A DNA stretch of 64,000 nucleotides from Pseudoneurospora amorphoporcata (lineage: Eukaryota > Ascomycota > Sordariomycetes > Sordariales > Sordariaceae). The notes under the pieces are model-generated. The model worked only from the letters and a program-made list of their open reading frames with translations, ran no database searches and had not been told where the DNA came from. A program made the translations under genes and the position numbers. The stretch spans positions 62,001-126,000 of the forward strand of contig MU859067.1 in the NCBI GenBank assembly GCA_033297205.1, in the 5' to 3' direction. This document shows, piece by piece, positions 22,611 through 34,920 of this stretch (position 1 is its first letter; each line of letters opens with the position of its first letter).

Positions 22611-25600
22611 TTTGGAGCAAAAGCGTGGTGGTCGCTATGCCTCCCGTGCAACCAAGCCCGGAAAGCAAAGCGGGAACACAATCGGGGTCGTGCCGATCTG
22701 ATGGGGCGATTCCGCAAAGCGAAGGATAAAACTCGACAGCTGGATGGTTAGTAAGCTGATCGAAGCGTAAACATGGCTGCCTCGACTCCAGCGACTGTTG
22801 AGGTTGCACAGGTCCGGGCCTAGAACGTAGGGCTACGGTGTGAGTTGAAGAGGTAGGGATCCAGAAGGGTTATGACGGAGGAAAAGTATTGTAATGGAAT
22901 GTCGACTGAGGGAGACGACGATGAAAGGAGAGACGGATGAGATGATAGGGAGATAGCAAAATGTGGGTTCCGAGTTTACGCCAGGCCGGCCCAGTCCCAG
23001 GCTCTCTTTGGCTCGTCTCTCTCCTCTCTCGACCCTCTCAGACCGTTCGAAGTCTTGGCCTTTCGCACCTCATTGCGGCATGGGCTAGCGTGGTGTGAAG
23101 ATACCGTGTAGATATGTCGTGGGTGAGTGGGTGTCCAGGTGGGTGACTTGTGTGCCGGGGCTCACACCTCTTTCTTCACTTGTCGGCCAGGGCAGTGCTG
23201 GGAGCCAGTGGTTACGGTTGAAAATGTAGGAGGGGGATTGCATGATATCGAACTGTACCGTTTCTGGAAGCACTAGCCATGGCGGAAGATGCAGTCCCAG
23301 CCAATGCTGACCTGCCTAAATGGGGCCGAGGGCTTACGAAGGGCGACTACAGGGTGGGTTCATGCGAGACCGACAAGGGTTGAGGGTATATCGAAGCGGG
23401 GGGGGGCACCACATGGGCTCGATGGGTAGAGAGGCCCAGGGCAACCGACAGGGCGACGATGGGGGAGAAGGCTGGCGTGACCGTTTTCCGGTTCGCGCTC
23501 TGGATGGGTGCCCGTGGCTGGGCGGGTGCTGACTGGCTGGAATGCTGCTTCAGACTTCAGTTCCTTCGGCGATCATCATGGGGAACATGGATCGATTGGG
23601 TACTGGGACCGGTACTAGCAGTTTGTGGGCGGCGACGTTGAAGTTCGAATGGGCCCAAGAACCACATGTTGACTAGACAAAGGTTCGGCTCTTGATGTGC
23701 GGATACCGTTTCGAATTCGATATTGATGAAGCCGGTGAAGGACCTTATGATCCTCCCCGTTGCTGGTAGCAGTGCTTGAAGTAGGGCAACATGGCGATGT
23801 TGCACTCTGACGGCGCCGCCTTCTTGTTTAATGGCTCAGTCTCATTGCTGAAGATTTGTACCTACCTTACACTACACTGATTCCTCAGCTGCTGGTCTAG
23901 GCATCCTGCACCAGCGACTCTGGCCTTGGTAATAAACAAGCTAGCAGAGGCTAGATAGCACTTGGACAACGCCGGCGAAGCAGCGGAAAACGGAATTGCC
24001 TCACATCTCCGCTACCGGGGCGACACGGCGTAGCGGTTCTGAGGGTGGACGGCTTGCCACTTCCTCACCATCCTCGCTGACTCTCGTTTCTGAGGATTCT
24101 GGGGCTTCGTAAGATCGATCCCGGCAAGTACCGTTCGTGCCACCGTTTCAGTGTGTGGCTTCTGAGCGGTCCAACAGCCATGATGGTGGGGATGGGTTCA
24201 ACTAGTGCTTGACTAGGCGACGGCTGACGGCGGGCATGCAAATGCTTAAAATCATGGGGCCACTAGCCCGGGAGCATTTTATTGTTGTGATGGCATCCGG
24301 AATGTTACCACAGAGCCCCAGGTGACAGGCGGTTTGTGTGTCGTGCTGGGGACTGTTGCTGGTGAGTATTCCGAGTAGAGGTAGAGAAATGCAAGGTCTG
24401 AAAATCGTGGAATGTGAAAATGAGAAGGTGGCCGTTGATCCCTCGTAACTTCTTTGAAGTGCAAACTGAGAAGCCAAAATCGGGAGGAAAGAACCGTCCA
24501 CCCGCAGGCAAGTGGAAGGTCCCGTCTCCACCGTTCGGGGTCTGGAGTGGGAAGGAACTGCCCGTCCCTATCCGCCCCGCAAAATGCCCTGTGCTTGCAG
24601 TGCTTGGTTGCCCTTTGAGATTCCTCTCATCTCCAATCTCTCGGCAGGCATCGTCCAGAACCGCCGACGCTCGGAACACCCAGCCTCGATACACAGTACT
24701 AGACTAGTACCTCCCGACGCCCTCTCCAAAACGGTCAAGACCTGCGCCGAGCCTCCAGAACCAATCTCAGACGTTTCTTCTATCTCTAACCTGACTGCAC
24801 CCCTTCCAGCCGATTCCAAGCATCCACGAGCTTGTGTCTTGGTTCGCGGTCCTCACCTCATCGCCCAGACACACCCACTCCTGCCACTGACTGCATCTCG
24901 CCCATATTCTTGCCCAGGTCCATCACCCTCATTTTCCATTCCATCACGCCACCGAAACGCCGGATGATTACATATCACCGATAACAACCAGGTTACATAC
25001 CTATTCTTGGCTTCTCCTCAAGCACCCCAGGAAGTCCTCTCGTGCACACCTCTCTTTTGCTACTGTGTGTGTTGCATGCAGAAGGGGGGGGGGGGGTTCA
25101 TCATCAACAGCGGACAGGGCAGTCCAGTCGAGTCGGGTACTATCTTGTGAGTGCCGACCGAATCTCGGCCCTGGTGAAGCCCCCCATGGCATCGTTATGT
25201 TACATATACTTTTCTCTTCGCACGAGATGAGCTCTGCTGGAATGTTAGACCTTCCAACGAGCCGTGTGACATATCGTTGACGCCAAGTGCAATTCTCTTT
25301 TCCTCTCTATCGGAGAAAACCGATTCCGAGCGCAAGATATTGAAAAGCGAAAAGCATGACAAGCTTCAAGTTGAAGGCTCATCCGCTAAAAATCGTCTGT
25401 CTGTCGATTCCCAAGACTCTTCCGAGGACGGTCGGTGTCTTGGCTTCGTGCGCAGATACAGCCGTACCACACGAACATGGCCGAGACGATAGAGTGGCCG
25501 AGACCCTTGGCCAACCGAAATAGCATCAGCAATAAATTTATTGACTGACGTCCATGATCCGGCTAATATACCCATCTTGCTCAACCCAGTCCAGCCGGCA

Positions 25601-26557
25601 TCTTTTCCTCAACTTGGCCCGTCACTGTTCAATTTTTTTCAATCCGCCGAGAGCGCCACCACCCAGGTTCGGTCCTTGTTCAACCCACCTCCATATGCAG
25701 CTGAGTGTTAATGGCTGTGGCAGTGCCCTGTCCTTTCTTAGTCTCTATCTATCTTGACAACTTGAGATGCTGACACGTGGGAATCGGGGGGTTCCTCCGA
25801 AGCACTGCATCGAGGATCGAGAAGCGAGAGAGCACTGCAGCATACGCCCTACACAGACAAGCGTGATCTTTTGACTGAGGCAATCGTCAAGCTTAACACC
25901 CAAGGCGGTTCATGCGATAGGCAGCGTGAAGCTAACCTTAGCCAAGGTGCTTAAACAGTCTAAACCTTCGATATGATAAGTTTGACGATTGTTTACCTGT
26001 CTGACGATTACCCTGTCATCGAAAGGTAGCGCAGTTGGTCCTTACGAGACACGGCTAAATATTGATTACTGACTGCACTACGCCGCTTGGTATGTACACA
26101 CATACGCTGGCCCATTCCTTTTGTTCTCCAACGCCCGTTTCTTCATTCCTGTCTCCTGGATCTATTGCCACACAATGGATGCATCTTGGCCCATCCAAGC
26201 GCGCCTTTCATAACTTGGGTTTGAGTTGTACGTTAATGACAACGACGACTGAGTTCAGTTGAGCACACCAGATACAAGCAAAATCGAAAGAGGAAGAGAA
26301 AAGCTCACTATCGACAGATCATCATATGTAAATTCATTGCTGCCCTAATACATTGGGCGAAATTATGTATGTGCTCAGGTAGGCAAGTGCCTATTTACTT
26401 ATATGTTATGGAAATCCGATCCCGTCGAGTACCCCCTAGAATATACATCCGACTCACCCATCTATATAGGTATCCAACCATGAAACCCCCAAGTGTATTT
26501 CTAGAATAAGCGCCAAACCTCCTATCAAAAACCTCACCATAGAAGAAAAAATCATAA
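22611..26557. other. Long intergenic region, probable OPT promoter
   Basis: A 3.9-kb stretch with no supported gene. It has G-runs at about 23398-23406 and 25084-25096. A 10-bp inverted pair (CAATCGTCAA at 25881-25890, TTGACGATTG at 25982-25991) is followed by a further copy of the TGACGATT core at 26002. The CT-rich plus-strand frame at 24512-24967 has no protein-like features. Large upstream regions are common for nutrient-regulated transporters, but this is inference. Confidence 0.35.
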
Positions 26558-28258
26558 TCACCGACTCCTCCCCCATAACCTCCCCCGCCTCCCCAAAACA
26601 TTTTGCTTCGCGCTACTCCCGTTCTCACGAGCATTGCTACAGCTCTTCCTGTACCTACACCCAGACTCCTCTATCACGTCCAGCTGCTGAGCAGCGGCAG
26701 CAGCAGCAGCGTCACCGGCGTCAGACCTCGGTCTTTTCAAGTGAATGGCTTTTGTGAAGCGACTCGTCGTGTTTGTTGCTGTTGCCGTTGCTGTTGCCGT
26801 TGAAGTGCAAGTGGAAGTATAGTCACTAGCACACCGTTGATGATGGTTCCGGCTCTCATGGCTGTAGTGATTCCCATGACCACCTAGCAAACTCCTCATC
26901 AACCGTCTCGCAAAGCTCTCGACTACACCTCCAGCACCAAAATGGTTGTGCTCGTCTGAGCTTGAGTCCGAGTCCGTGTCCTCGTCGTCTGAGTCGGTTT
27001 CGAAGACTGAGACGACGGGTGGAGCAGGGGCAGGCGCGAGAGTGGATGGAGGTGGTGGTGGCGGTGGCGGTGGTGGCTGCAGTGATGGTGGTGGTGATGT
27101 TGGAGGGGCTGGAAAGACCACTGGTGAAGGGGGTGATGATCGAGGAGGTCGTTGTGGTCGTTGGTGGAGCGGGAGGGGGGGTAGTGGACGCTCTTCTAGC
27201 CTTCTTTGTTGTTGTCGTTGTTGTTGCTGAGATGCCCTCGTTTGTTGTTGGTGGTTGTGGTCCCTGCTGCTAGGGGGCCTAGGAAACACCGGACCGTGGG
27301 AGTTGCGTCGCAGGTTGGTAAGGGATGGGCGACCCCGAAGGTCGGTTGGGGTGAAGTATGGAGCCTGAAGACAAGAAGACTCTGTGTTGTACGCAGCAGA
27401 AGCCATCTGCTGTGATAGATTGCTTGTGGAAGAGGGGACAGGGATGATAGATGGCCTTGCTCGGAAGACCAGGCTTGCTGTTGTTGTTGATGTTGTTGGC
27501 GACCTGGGGCTAGGTGAACAGACGGTGGTCACAGGCAGCTGCTCGCCCCCCAATTTCCTTTTCCTACCGAGGCTCGTCCTCCTGCACATCACTCCTACTG
27601 GGGATCGTTGCTGTTGTGGGGTTTGCTCCAGTCGCAAGGTTTCTGAGGTCCATGGCCGCGCCAGAGATGATCTTCGAGGTGGTAGTGGCACCGAAGAAGA
27701 ATGTTGAATATCAGATGGCGGCGTTGGCGGGAAGAGTGAGTAAGTCGACGTGGGAAGGGGCTTGCTGAATGTCCGAAGCACCGGGTGACTGTGACTGGTA
27801 TATGGAGGAGTCAGAGGCCATTGGTTATTATCACCCTGGGCGAAGCCGCTATCCGGCCGTGATGATGCTAGAGTTGGCCTGCTGCTGCTCTTCTTCCTTT
27901 CTGGTGTGCTGTCGGCTGTGCTGATGATGCCAGCATGATGGCTGATGGGCCGTGCTGGAGTGTTTGCCCTCTGGAGATCCTTTTCCTCAGCTTGAGTGTT
28001 GTTCCAAAAACAGTTCCATAGTCCCCCAGACCTGAAAGTGTGGTGGTACTGGTATTCGTCTTCGGTAGAGATGTCAGAGCCATGGTCTTCTATCATGCTC
28101 GGCACAGATGAGATATCGGACCCAACAGACTCGCGGCCCGGCGATGTTCCTGACAAGGGGTAGGAGTGGTTTGATGTTTGGGACTGGGGAGGATAAGCGG
28201 TGATGACTTGAAGGGTTGGACGTGGGTCCCGGTCGGGAAGCTGGCTGTGGAAGTCCAT
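26558..28258 (-). CDS. Disordered proline/serine-rich protein, function unknown
   Basis: A 566-aa single-exon frame from ATG 28258. The frame extends 56 codons further to 28426, but that part looks like translated 5' UTR. The N-terminal third has an acidic segment with tyrosines (STEDEYQYHHTF, then SGGLWNCFWNN), perhaps a short binding motif. The rest is Ser/Pro/Arg/Gln-rich with a Gln tract, a long Pro run (about residues 400-425) and an acidic DSDDEDTDSDSSSDE stretch. Near the C-terminus are FARRLMRSLLGG and a basic end. No domain is recognised and no membrane segment or signal peptide is seen. Its length and biased codons support a real gene. Confidence 0.65.
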   Translation of the reverse strand: MDFHSQLPDRDPRPTLQVITAYPPQSQTSNHSYPLSGTSPGRESVGSDISSVPSMIEDHGSDISTEDEYQYHHTFRSGGLWNCFWNNTQAEEKDLQRANTPARPISHHAGIISTADSTPERKKSSSRPTLASSRPDSGFAQGDNNQWPLTPPYTSHSHPVLRTFSKPLPTSTYSLFPPTPPSDIQHSSSVPLPPRRSSLARPWTSETLRLEQTPQQQRSPVGVMCRRTSLGRKRKLGGEQLPVTTVCSPSPRSPTTSTTTASLVFRARPSIIPVPSSTSNLSQQMASAAYNTESSCLQAPYFTPTDLRGRPSLTNLRRNSHGPVFPRPPSSRDHNHQQQTRASQQQQRQQQRRLEERPLPPLPLHQRPQRPPRSSPPSPVVFPAPPTSPPPSLQPPPPPPPPPPSTLAPAPAPPVVSVFETDSDDEDTDSDSSSDEHNHFGAGGVVESFARRLMRSLLGGHGNHYSHESRNHHQRCASDYTSTCTSTATATATATNTTSRFTKAIHLKRPRSDAGDAAAAAAAQQLDVIEESGCRYRKSCSNARENGSSAKQNVLGRRGRLWGRSR

Positions 28259-30693
28259 TGTTTGTGCGCTTGGATGTCTGGAGAAACGGGAAGAGAGTCG
28301 TCGGAGTGAGCAAACTTGAAGCAGGGCGACGGGAAGTTTATCAATGTGTAAAACAGGTGTGCGGCTCAACCGGACATGGGGGTGGCAAGTGATATGCCAC
28401 AAAGAAGCAAGAGCTTTAAGCATCATCCGGGACGCAAGTTGACGATCCGATCGGGCCTCACACCTTCAGGTGTGGTACACTCTCGGGGCGTATATGTACT
28501 CGACGTCGTTGCATGGAAAACTGACAGGGAAAACAGCGATCTTGCATCTGAGGGGTGAATAATAAACATAAACAAGAGCCTGATAAGGAATGAAAGGAGT
28601 GCATTCTTAGCCACCCAGCCGGGTTTTTACACCGCGCCATCGCGTTACTAAATCGAGCTGTTGGAACGCCAGATTGGGAAAGTATAACAGTCCAGGCCGA
28701 ACCTCAAAGTCATGGGAGTTTCAACTGGAACGCATCAGTAGCCCCGGGCAACTCCGTACCGCCACCGACTCCCCCAACTCTCCTGTCACCATTGTATGCG
28801 GATATGCACCCAACCATCCCCAGGATTCTTTTTGCGGCCGCTTCGGGGCTCGTAAACCGTCGTTGGCCCAATATAAAGTCGGAGTAAGGCATAAGTGGCA
28901 CTTTGTTTGTGACGTGACAAACAAGGGAGGACGGGGCTGGAAGAAGAGTGGTGTAAGTGGTAGGGGGATTGAGATTGCCGTACCCCAGTTACCAAGCTCG
29001 ACCACGTTTGGAAGCCCTCAAGCTGTAACGGGAAAGGGTCCAAACAGTCCATCATGTGTGTCCCTGAGCCACATAGAAGTTGACAAGGTGCGATGATGCA
29101 TCTAACCTCGCGATCTGGAGGCGGTGATAGCTGATAGGTGTTGTGGCGGGCAACGAGAGGGAATGAATGCCACCGATGGCCGAGACAATGGAATGAGAAG
29201 CTGCGCGAAACAATGAGACAATAATCGCCCCTCTGCGCTATGCTTTAAACTCATCTCCCCAGCAACCTAACCCTTCATGACATAGAAGGCGCACAAGTCC
29301 TAAATGACATCCATACAAGGGAATCTGCCCCCTCGGCTTTGAGCCGGAGCTTTGGGTTGGTGTCTCAGATGGGATGAGCAGTGCATGGAGCAAGGGCTAG
29401 TCGGCTGGATTCCGGAAGTTTGAATGACTGCTGCAAATCGGTGTCGAGGAGTCGACTCGTGCCGCGGTGCGTCATAAGATGCACGTCGGTTTTGGGATAG
29501 AAGCCTATGACCACGATGCCAAAGTGGAAGAACAAAAGGATTTATGTTTGTTGATGGAAAGGGGAAGCAAACTTGACGTCTGAAAGTTGCACAAGTGTGA
29601 GTAACGAATAGCGGACAAAGCAGGATCTGCAGTAACTCTGCTGCGTGGAGTACAAAGTATCATCCCTTCCCTTCGCCTTCTCTTTTCTTTTTCTTCCTTT
29701 TGACGTCGCAACATGGCGCTGGCACCGGCCCTTTGCCCACCATGATCTTGCCGAAATCACCGAAATGGCTGCACTAAGCACATGCTATTTTTCTGCCATT
29801 TATTTCGTTTCCTCATATTTGCGCATCTTGACCGCCGGCCACGCGCTGCGTTGAGGGCGAGTTTGATTCCGTTGGTCAAGGGTAGGTGGCTCTGCTAATG
29901 CAGTTGGACGGGACGTGATTAGTCACAAGGGAGCTTATAGAGACGGCAAACGAAGGCTAACCAACTTGTCGACATGTCAAGTTTGTGCAGAATACTACGT
30001 TTGACGTTGTTGGTGATCAAAAAGTTACCAACTTGATAACAGAAAATGGCTGACTGTTAAGAGAGATGCCGGGCATAGCGTTCAACACTGGCGAGGTATG
30101 TCGTGCATGCCAAATAGCCCCGAGAAAGTGCGATACCTTTCTCGATCGTAACCTCACGGACGATATAGTCTCGATGAAATCTGCGGAAGTCTCCGGAGCT
30201 GCGGAAAATGCCGTCGAGTGATCCAGGTCATATTATCGACGTCCTCCCTTGGAACACTTGCGCTCTCTGAACCAGGTTCATCATACTCACCACTTGGACG
30301 CTTGACTTCGTACGAAACGACTTGCCACTGGGGAGATTTTGGCTCACGATATAAACCTCGGTTCGGACCTCTGGCCGTCGTTGCTGGCCAAGACGATCGA
30401 TTCCAAGTGGAGGCTGCTAATACAACGAGGTTGATCATCGGTCGGCTGAGAGCCATCCTAGAAGGCCATGAAAAGCATCTGATATCTGACTGTGAATTAG
30501 GACATCTCAAAAGTAAGTTCTTCACTCTGATCATACTCAACCGAGGTGGTCAATGACCTGCGTTTGAACTTGTCGATTCCTCGAGATTCTATTCTAGGTT
30601 GACGCATATCCCTGATGTAAATGTTGTCATTGCTCCAAATGCCGTGAGATGCGCTGAACTCAAATCAAAAACTCTCTCACACATCCTCTACCT
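28259..30693. other. Intergenic, promoter of the proline-rich gene
   Basis: A 2.4-kb gap between two minus-strand genes. Between 30154 and 30556 both strands stay open for over 100 codons, and the plus strand ends at an AAAA|GTAAGT-like donor (near 30511). Neither strand gives a complete exon chain, so no gene is called. Confidence 0.35.
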
Positions 30694-32136
30694 CTACAAC
30701 GCCGGACCAGTCCAGCCCTCTCTCTTCAATGCCCACCTCACCGCCTCCCGCGCATCGTCCACAATGACCTTCGGCTTGAACCTCCCTTGGATTGCCTTTT
30801 CACCCGAATGCTCCGGGCTCCACACACCCGTCCGCACCAACACCGATGACCACTCCGTCCCGGCCTCGCTCTGGTAATCGTTGGCCCCCGCGATATCGCT
30901 CTCGGGGTTATCACCCACCATATACACGCTCTTGAGCGTGCCAGGCTCGTGGTGGCCGCGACTCTTCAGCACATCGTGCCTGTGCGTCGCCAGCACCCTC
31001 TCGGCAAACTGATACGTTTCGCTGTACGGCTTGCCAATCACCCGCCGCTGGAGCTCGTGACCGTTCGTCAGTCGCCTCCAGACACCCGCCACTGCGGCCT
31101 GGAACGCGCCCTGTCCGAAGCGAGGGAGATGGAAGCCGGTGCTCCAGAGCAGGTCCGCGTTGCTGAAGTAAAGCGTGGGTTGCCCATCCTGCTGCCAGCC
31201 GCACGAGGGCAGAGCGGCGTCACCGTTCTTGGGCGAGTAGGTGCCCACGTAGCCCTCCTGCGAGAGAAGCAGGTCGGTGATCAGCTGGATGTCGTAGGCC
31301 CAGTCGCGCGGATCGTTGAAGACGAACATGGCGTCGATCTTGAGCGCGTCTTTCAGGTTCATGCCGGATCCGGGTGTGAAGACGGGCTTGGGCAGCGGGC
31401 GCGCGGTCGCGGTGTATACGGTGTCGAGGAGCGGATCAAAGGGGAAGACCTCCGGGTGGGCCTTGAGGATGTCGGCCGGCGTGACAACGTTGCGGAAGCC
31501 GTAAGCCTCAGCGATCAGCCGGCATTTTTCCGCGTTGGCGCCCGTTACGAGGATGGTCTTTTCGCGGAGGCTGTTGGGGCCTTCGACGAGCTGACGGAAA
31601 GGCGTGTGCGATTGGACAAAGTTGTCGGTCGTGAGCTCGATGCCAAGCTTCTGGCTAAGGTCTTTTACCCGTTCGGTCTCGTGCTTGCCGCCGCCGTTGG
31701 TGAGGAGGATGAAAGGGATGTTGTTTTCGTTCAGGAACTTGAGGGCTTCGGGAGCGCCGGGAATGGGCGTTGCGACGTGGAGGAGGACGCCATCGATGCT
31801 GCGGTTTGGTGAGTGATTAGAGATGAATTAAACCACAGGAGGTATGCTATTGTAGGTGACCTACTCGAAGGCAAAGGCAAATGGAGGTGCTTCACCCTGT
31901 GTGCTCTTGGTGCTGTATTTCCGAGATTCTTGATCATTCCTCCTGCTCAGGCTTCCTGTCTTGCCAGCCGAAGTCGAGAACTGGGCAGTTCGTGCATGCT
32001 TCTGCGTCGCGCGTGGTAGGCTGGAAGCGGCGCTACGGGTATGACGGGATACTTGGGAGGGCGATGGCAACGACGATGTCAAAGCAGTAAGGTTTGGTCG
32101 GGCGAAAGCAGTTCCCAAAATGCGTGAGCCCCTCAT
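30694..32136 (-). CDS. CECR5/HDHD5-like mitochondrial HAD-superfamily hydrolase
   Basis: A member of the CECR5 (HDHD5) subfamily of HAD hydrolases, usually mitochondrial; the substrate is not established for the family. Exons are 32136..31865 and 31798..30694, with a 66-nt intron (GTAGGT donor, ACCGCAG acceptor) that splits the first codon of the catalytic motif (458 aa). The N-terminus of about 75 residues is Arg/Ser-rich with no acidic residues early, as expected of a mitochondrial presequence. HAD motif I is DIDGVLLH (Asp about 91 and 93), motif II is FILLTNGGG, motif III is around RRVIGKPYSETY, and motif IV is MVGDNPESDIAGAN. All catalytic positions are present. Without the splice the first exon would end at a stop, so the intron is well supported. 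Confidence 0.9.
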
Positions 32137-33017
32137 TATGTCGGCAGTCTTGAATTTGACGTGGTTGATCTCGAAGTTCGGGCAGCTATGTCTCAGTTGA
32201 TCGTAGGATTCCGGGAACTACGAGTCTACAGGAAAGATCATTAAGTAAACAAATGTCGTCATAACATGGTTGGGATGGAAGTCGGTGGAGTGTTTTCCAC
32301 GGATTCCATCCGACCCCGTCCGGTGTCCACGATCCCCGCCATTGCTGGAGTGCTTCCGGCAGAATTGACCGGCATCGGCGGCTCTCAAATGCAAGCCCAC
32401 CGGCGGCAGACGGGTCCCTGATCTTCTCGTTCAAGTGGGGCAAGGTGTTCGTGCAAGGTACCAACCAGTACGGCGGTCGAAATATGCAGTTTCGAGTGCA
32501 GCTGCATGCCAAGAAATGTGCCTGACAGTGTTCCTGTCCCTGTCCCCACTAAGAAAGAAGTGATAGGGGAAGCTCTTCCTCTTCCTCTTCCCGTCTGGGG
32601 CTGCTTCGAAGTTCATCGTGCACTCAATTTGCTGCGGGTGACTGAAGTGACGGACTGCGCTGATCCGATCAACACTGGACGGGCATGATGCACACCACCG
32701 AGGTGAGAGTGAGAAAGTGAGCTGACCGATTCCGCTTCCGGTGCCCTGGACACCTGCAAAAGTTTTACAAGGCTTCCAATCAGCTGCCTCTACCAGATCG
32801 TGTGACTGACAAGTTTCCCAAGCCTTGTTATTTTTCCACTGAGAAAATAAAGGTGTGGCTGTTTTTGGGTATACGATTGGACGTCAAGCATTCAGACCCC
32901 TAGTTAACAAAGACCGACACACTGAGGTGCTCTCGAGAGGAGGGTCGACAGAGGGAAGTTGGAATGCCCTCTCCATACCCATCACCATATCCTCATCCCT
33001 TGCTTCCCACCGAGGTA
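32137..33017. other. Upstream flank of the CECR5-like gene
   Basis: Promoter-side sequence with no gene. Short frames only. It ends at the TA dinucleotide bordering the MITE. Confidence 0.35.
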
Positions 33018-33140
33018 CTTGGGGGTTGTGGTAGTGGGACTTTTCTCAACCCCCTCTTCATTAAAGAGGGGGAAAAAAAATTATAGGACAAACTTTTATT
33101 ATGGGACAAACAGAAAGACCAGCGAACCGCTTAGAAAATT
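33018..33140 (+). repeat. Left terminal inverted repeat of the MITE
   Basis: Pairs with 33459-33340 read on the other strand. Identity is high but not complete: for example the left arm reads TTATAGGAC where the right arm reads TTATGGGAC, and the left arm lacks a short insertion near GGGACACAACAAAAC. The differences suggest the copy is not brand new. Confidence 0.8.
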
Positions 33141-33339
33141 GTTAGTAGGCGAGATGCAATAACGAGAACAATATCTATTATTTTTCTAAAAATCCAAAAA
33201 AATTTGAGAAGTGAGAAGAAGCTTTAAAAAGCCTTTTTTCAAAGTTGCATCAATTTCTATTATAATATAGGCGAGAAAAGTGGGAATGAGCATGTTGTTT
33301 ACATATATTTCGGGTATGTTAGTTTGCGGCGGTTGGGCG

Positions 33340-33459
33340 AATTTTCTAAGCGGTTCGCTAGTTTTGTTGTGTCCCATAATAAAAGTTTGTCCCATAATTT
33401 TTTTCCCCCTCTTTAATGAAGAGGGGGTTGAGAAAAGTCCCACTACCACAATCCCCAAG
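33340..33459 (-). repeat. Right terminal inverted repeat of the MITE
   Basis: Inverse of the left arm, including the nested CCCCCTCTT hairpin at 33405-33427 and GTTTGTCCCATAA at 33385-33397. It ends CCCCAAG next to TA. Confidence 0.8.
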
Positions 33460-34920
33460 TATGTGATAGCTCGAGATATGATATGCCCCATCTTTACGGT
33501 CCTGGCGAGAGGTTTGCCTCTTCGTCAGCATAGAGACGCCAGAAAGGCACCATTCGGCTAATAAGTCTAGGTCCACGACTTTGCCGCCCAGGTCTACTGC
33601 GTTCGTACCACAACGTCACTTGACAAAAATGCCCCGGCAAGCTTGAAGGTGGCCAGAGCCCAGGGGGAGAGAGTTGATCCGCTTCTTTGCCCTGAACTAT
33701 CTCAGTTCATTAAAAGTTCATCCACACTCTTCTCATCAACGTTACAACCAAGTGGACTTATATGTGGATTATCTTCTCGATCTTACAAACGCCACCGCGG
33801 CTACCTGGTTTGTATTTCTTCTTTTAACTGCCTTGCATTTTTTTTTACTTCCACTTCACTTCACTTCATGAGAAACGTGATCCAAAACTTTATGCCGTTT
33901 AGGCGCTTTTGTCTTCCCCAGCTCCTCCTTCATGGACCACATATCATCCCCATATGTCTGGCATCCTATTTCCTATTCCAGGCCTTGGTCTCTCTTATTA
34001 CCCGTTTACTCTTTTCTTTTACAATCTTCTAACAACATTCAAATACCACGCCATTTACGACCGACCCCGTACGAAGTCTTGTACGACACAATCTGAGGAA
34101 AGCAACGCGGAAAGCCTAAAGAACCCGTTGATCAATGACAACCCGTGCAATTATAACACCTTTCTAAATATAGCCCATCAACAGTGCTACCTACGCCTTC
34201 CCGGTCCAAAAAAAAAGAACTTCGATACATCGCACGAACGGCCACAGAAGCTAAAGATGCACGCGAACCTGTCGTGAGTATGGCGGTATGACGTTCTACA
34301 CTCCCCATTCATTTCCACTCCCCTCCCCATCCCCTATCCTCAAACCCTCTGACAAAGAACCGCACAATTCTTCCCTACATCTTGATATCTTGTTCACCCT
34401 CACATCCTACTAAAAAGAGCCCCATGTGTTCCACGCTGAATAAACGTCATCATATGCATTACAAAAAGGCAGTAAACAATGCTCTCCTTCAGTTTTCCCC
34501 AGCCATATACTCACACAAACTCCACCAGCGAGAGGTGCTTTGATGGCGAGTGCTCTTGCTCAGCATCAGATATGCCATGCGCAATCCTTCGGAGATCCAA
34601 TCATGGGCTGCTGTGCTCTCAAGCAATGCCTCTAATCGACTCGAAGGCAGCAAAGAGTCGAGGAATGGCCTGCCTGAATTTCTTCCGCCATGCCATCCAT
34701 CGATTCCAAAAGCATCTACCGTCATCAAACCGAGCGATGGGTAAAAAGATATATACCGTTAATCTGACAATTTCCCGCCGAAGTCGGAAGCGAATATCGA
34801 AGCAGAAGTTGCGAGAGCCTAAGCAGGCTACAGTACCCAAACAGGAACAGGCGTTGAGTGAAAATATGCTGTTCCGAATATGTGTGTCGTGCGGTGTGGT
34901 AACCGCGCGACAGTTCATTG
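33460..34920. other. Intergenic, 3' flank of the coiled-coil gene
   Basis: CT-rich sequence with short frames only. The minus-strand end at 34921 is the new 3' end proposed for the coiled-coil gene, so part of 34.4-34.9 kb is probably its 3' UTR. No other gene is seen. Confidence 0.35.

Larger units (their letters stand above)
33018..33459. mobile_element. Foldback MITE with long terminal inverted repeats and TA target duplication
   Basis: A 442-bp AT-rich non-coding element. The ends are CTTGGGG(G/A)TTGTGGTAG and its inverse. TA flanks both sides (33016-33017 and 33460-33461), the target duplication expected of Tc1/mariner/pogo transposases. The inverted repeats are about 120 bp, 33018-33140 and 33340-33459, with a few mismatches and small indels. 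Each arm contains its own perfect 9-bp hairpin (33050-33072 and 33405-33427, CCCCCTCTT stem, 5-nt loop) and a doubled TTATRGGACAAAC-like motif in the left arm (33081-33093, 33099-33111). It encodes no transposase, so it would be mobilised in trans. Confidence 0.8.

Noticed and set aside
26018..26060. tRNA-like D-arm sequence (GGTAGCGCAGTTGGTC)
   Set aside because: No matching anticodon arm, T-arm or acceptor stem could be paired around it.
30154..30556. Open frames on both strands with a donor-like end on the plus strand
   Set aside because: Both translations look plausible but no ATG-started, spliced model could be completed on either strand.
30949..31812. 287-codon plus-strand frame over the CECR5-like gene
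   Set aside because: Antisense shadow of the HAD coding exon, which has all catalytic motifs.
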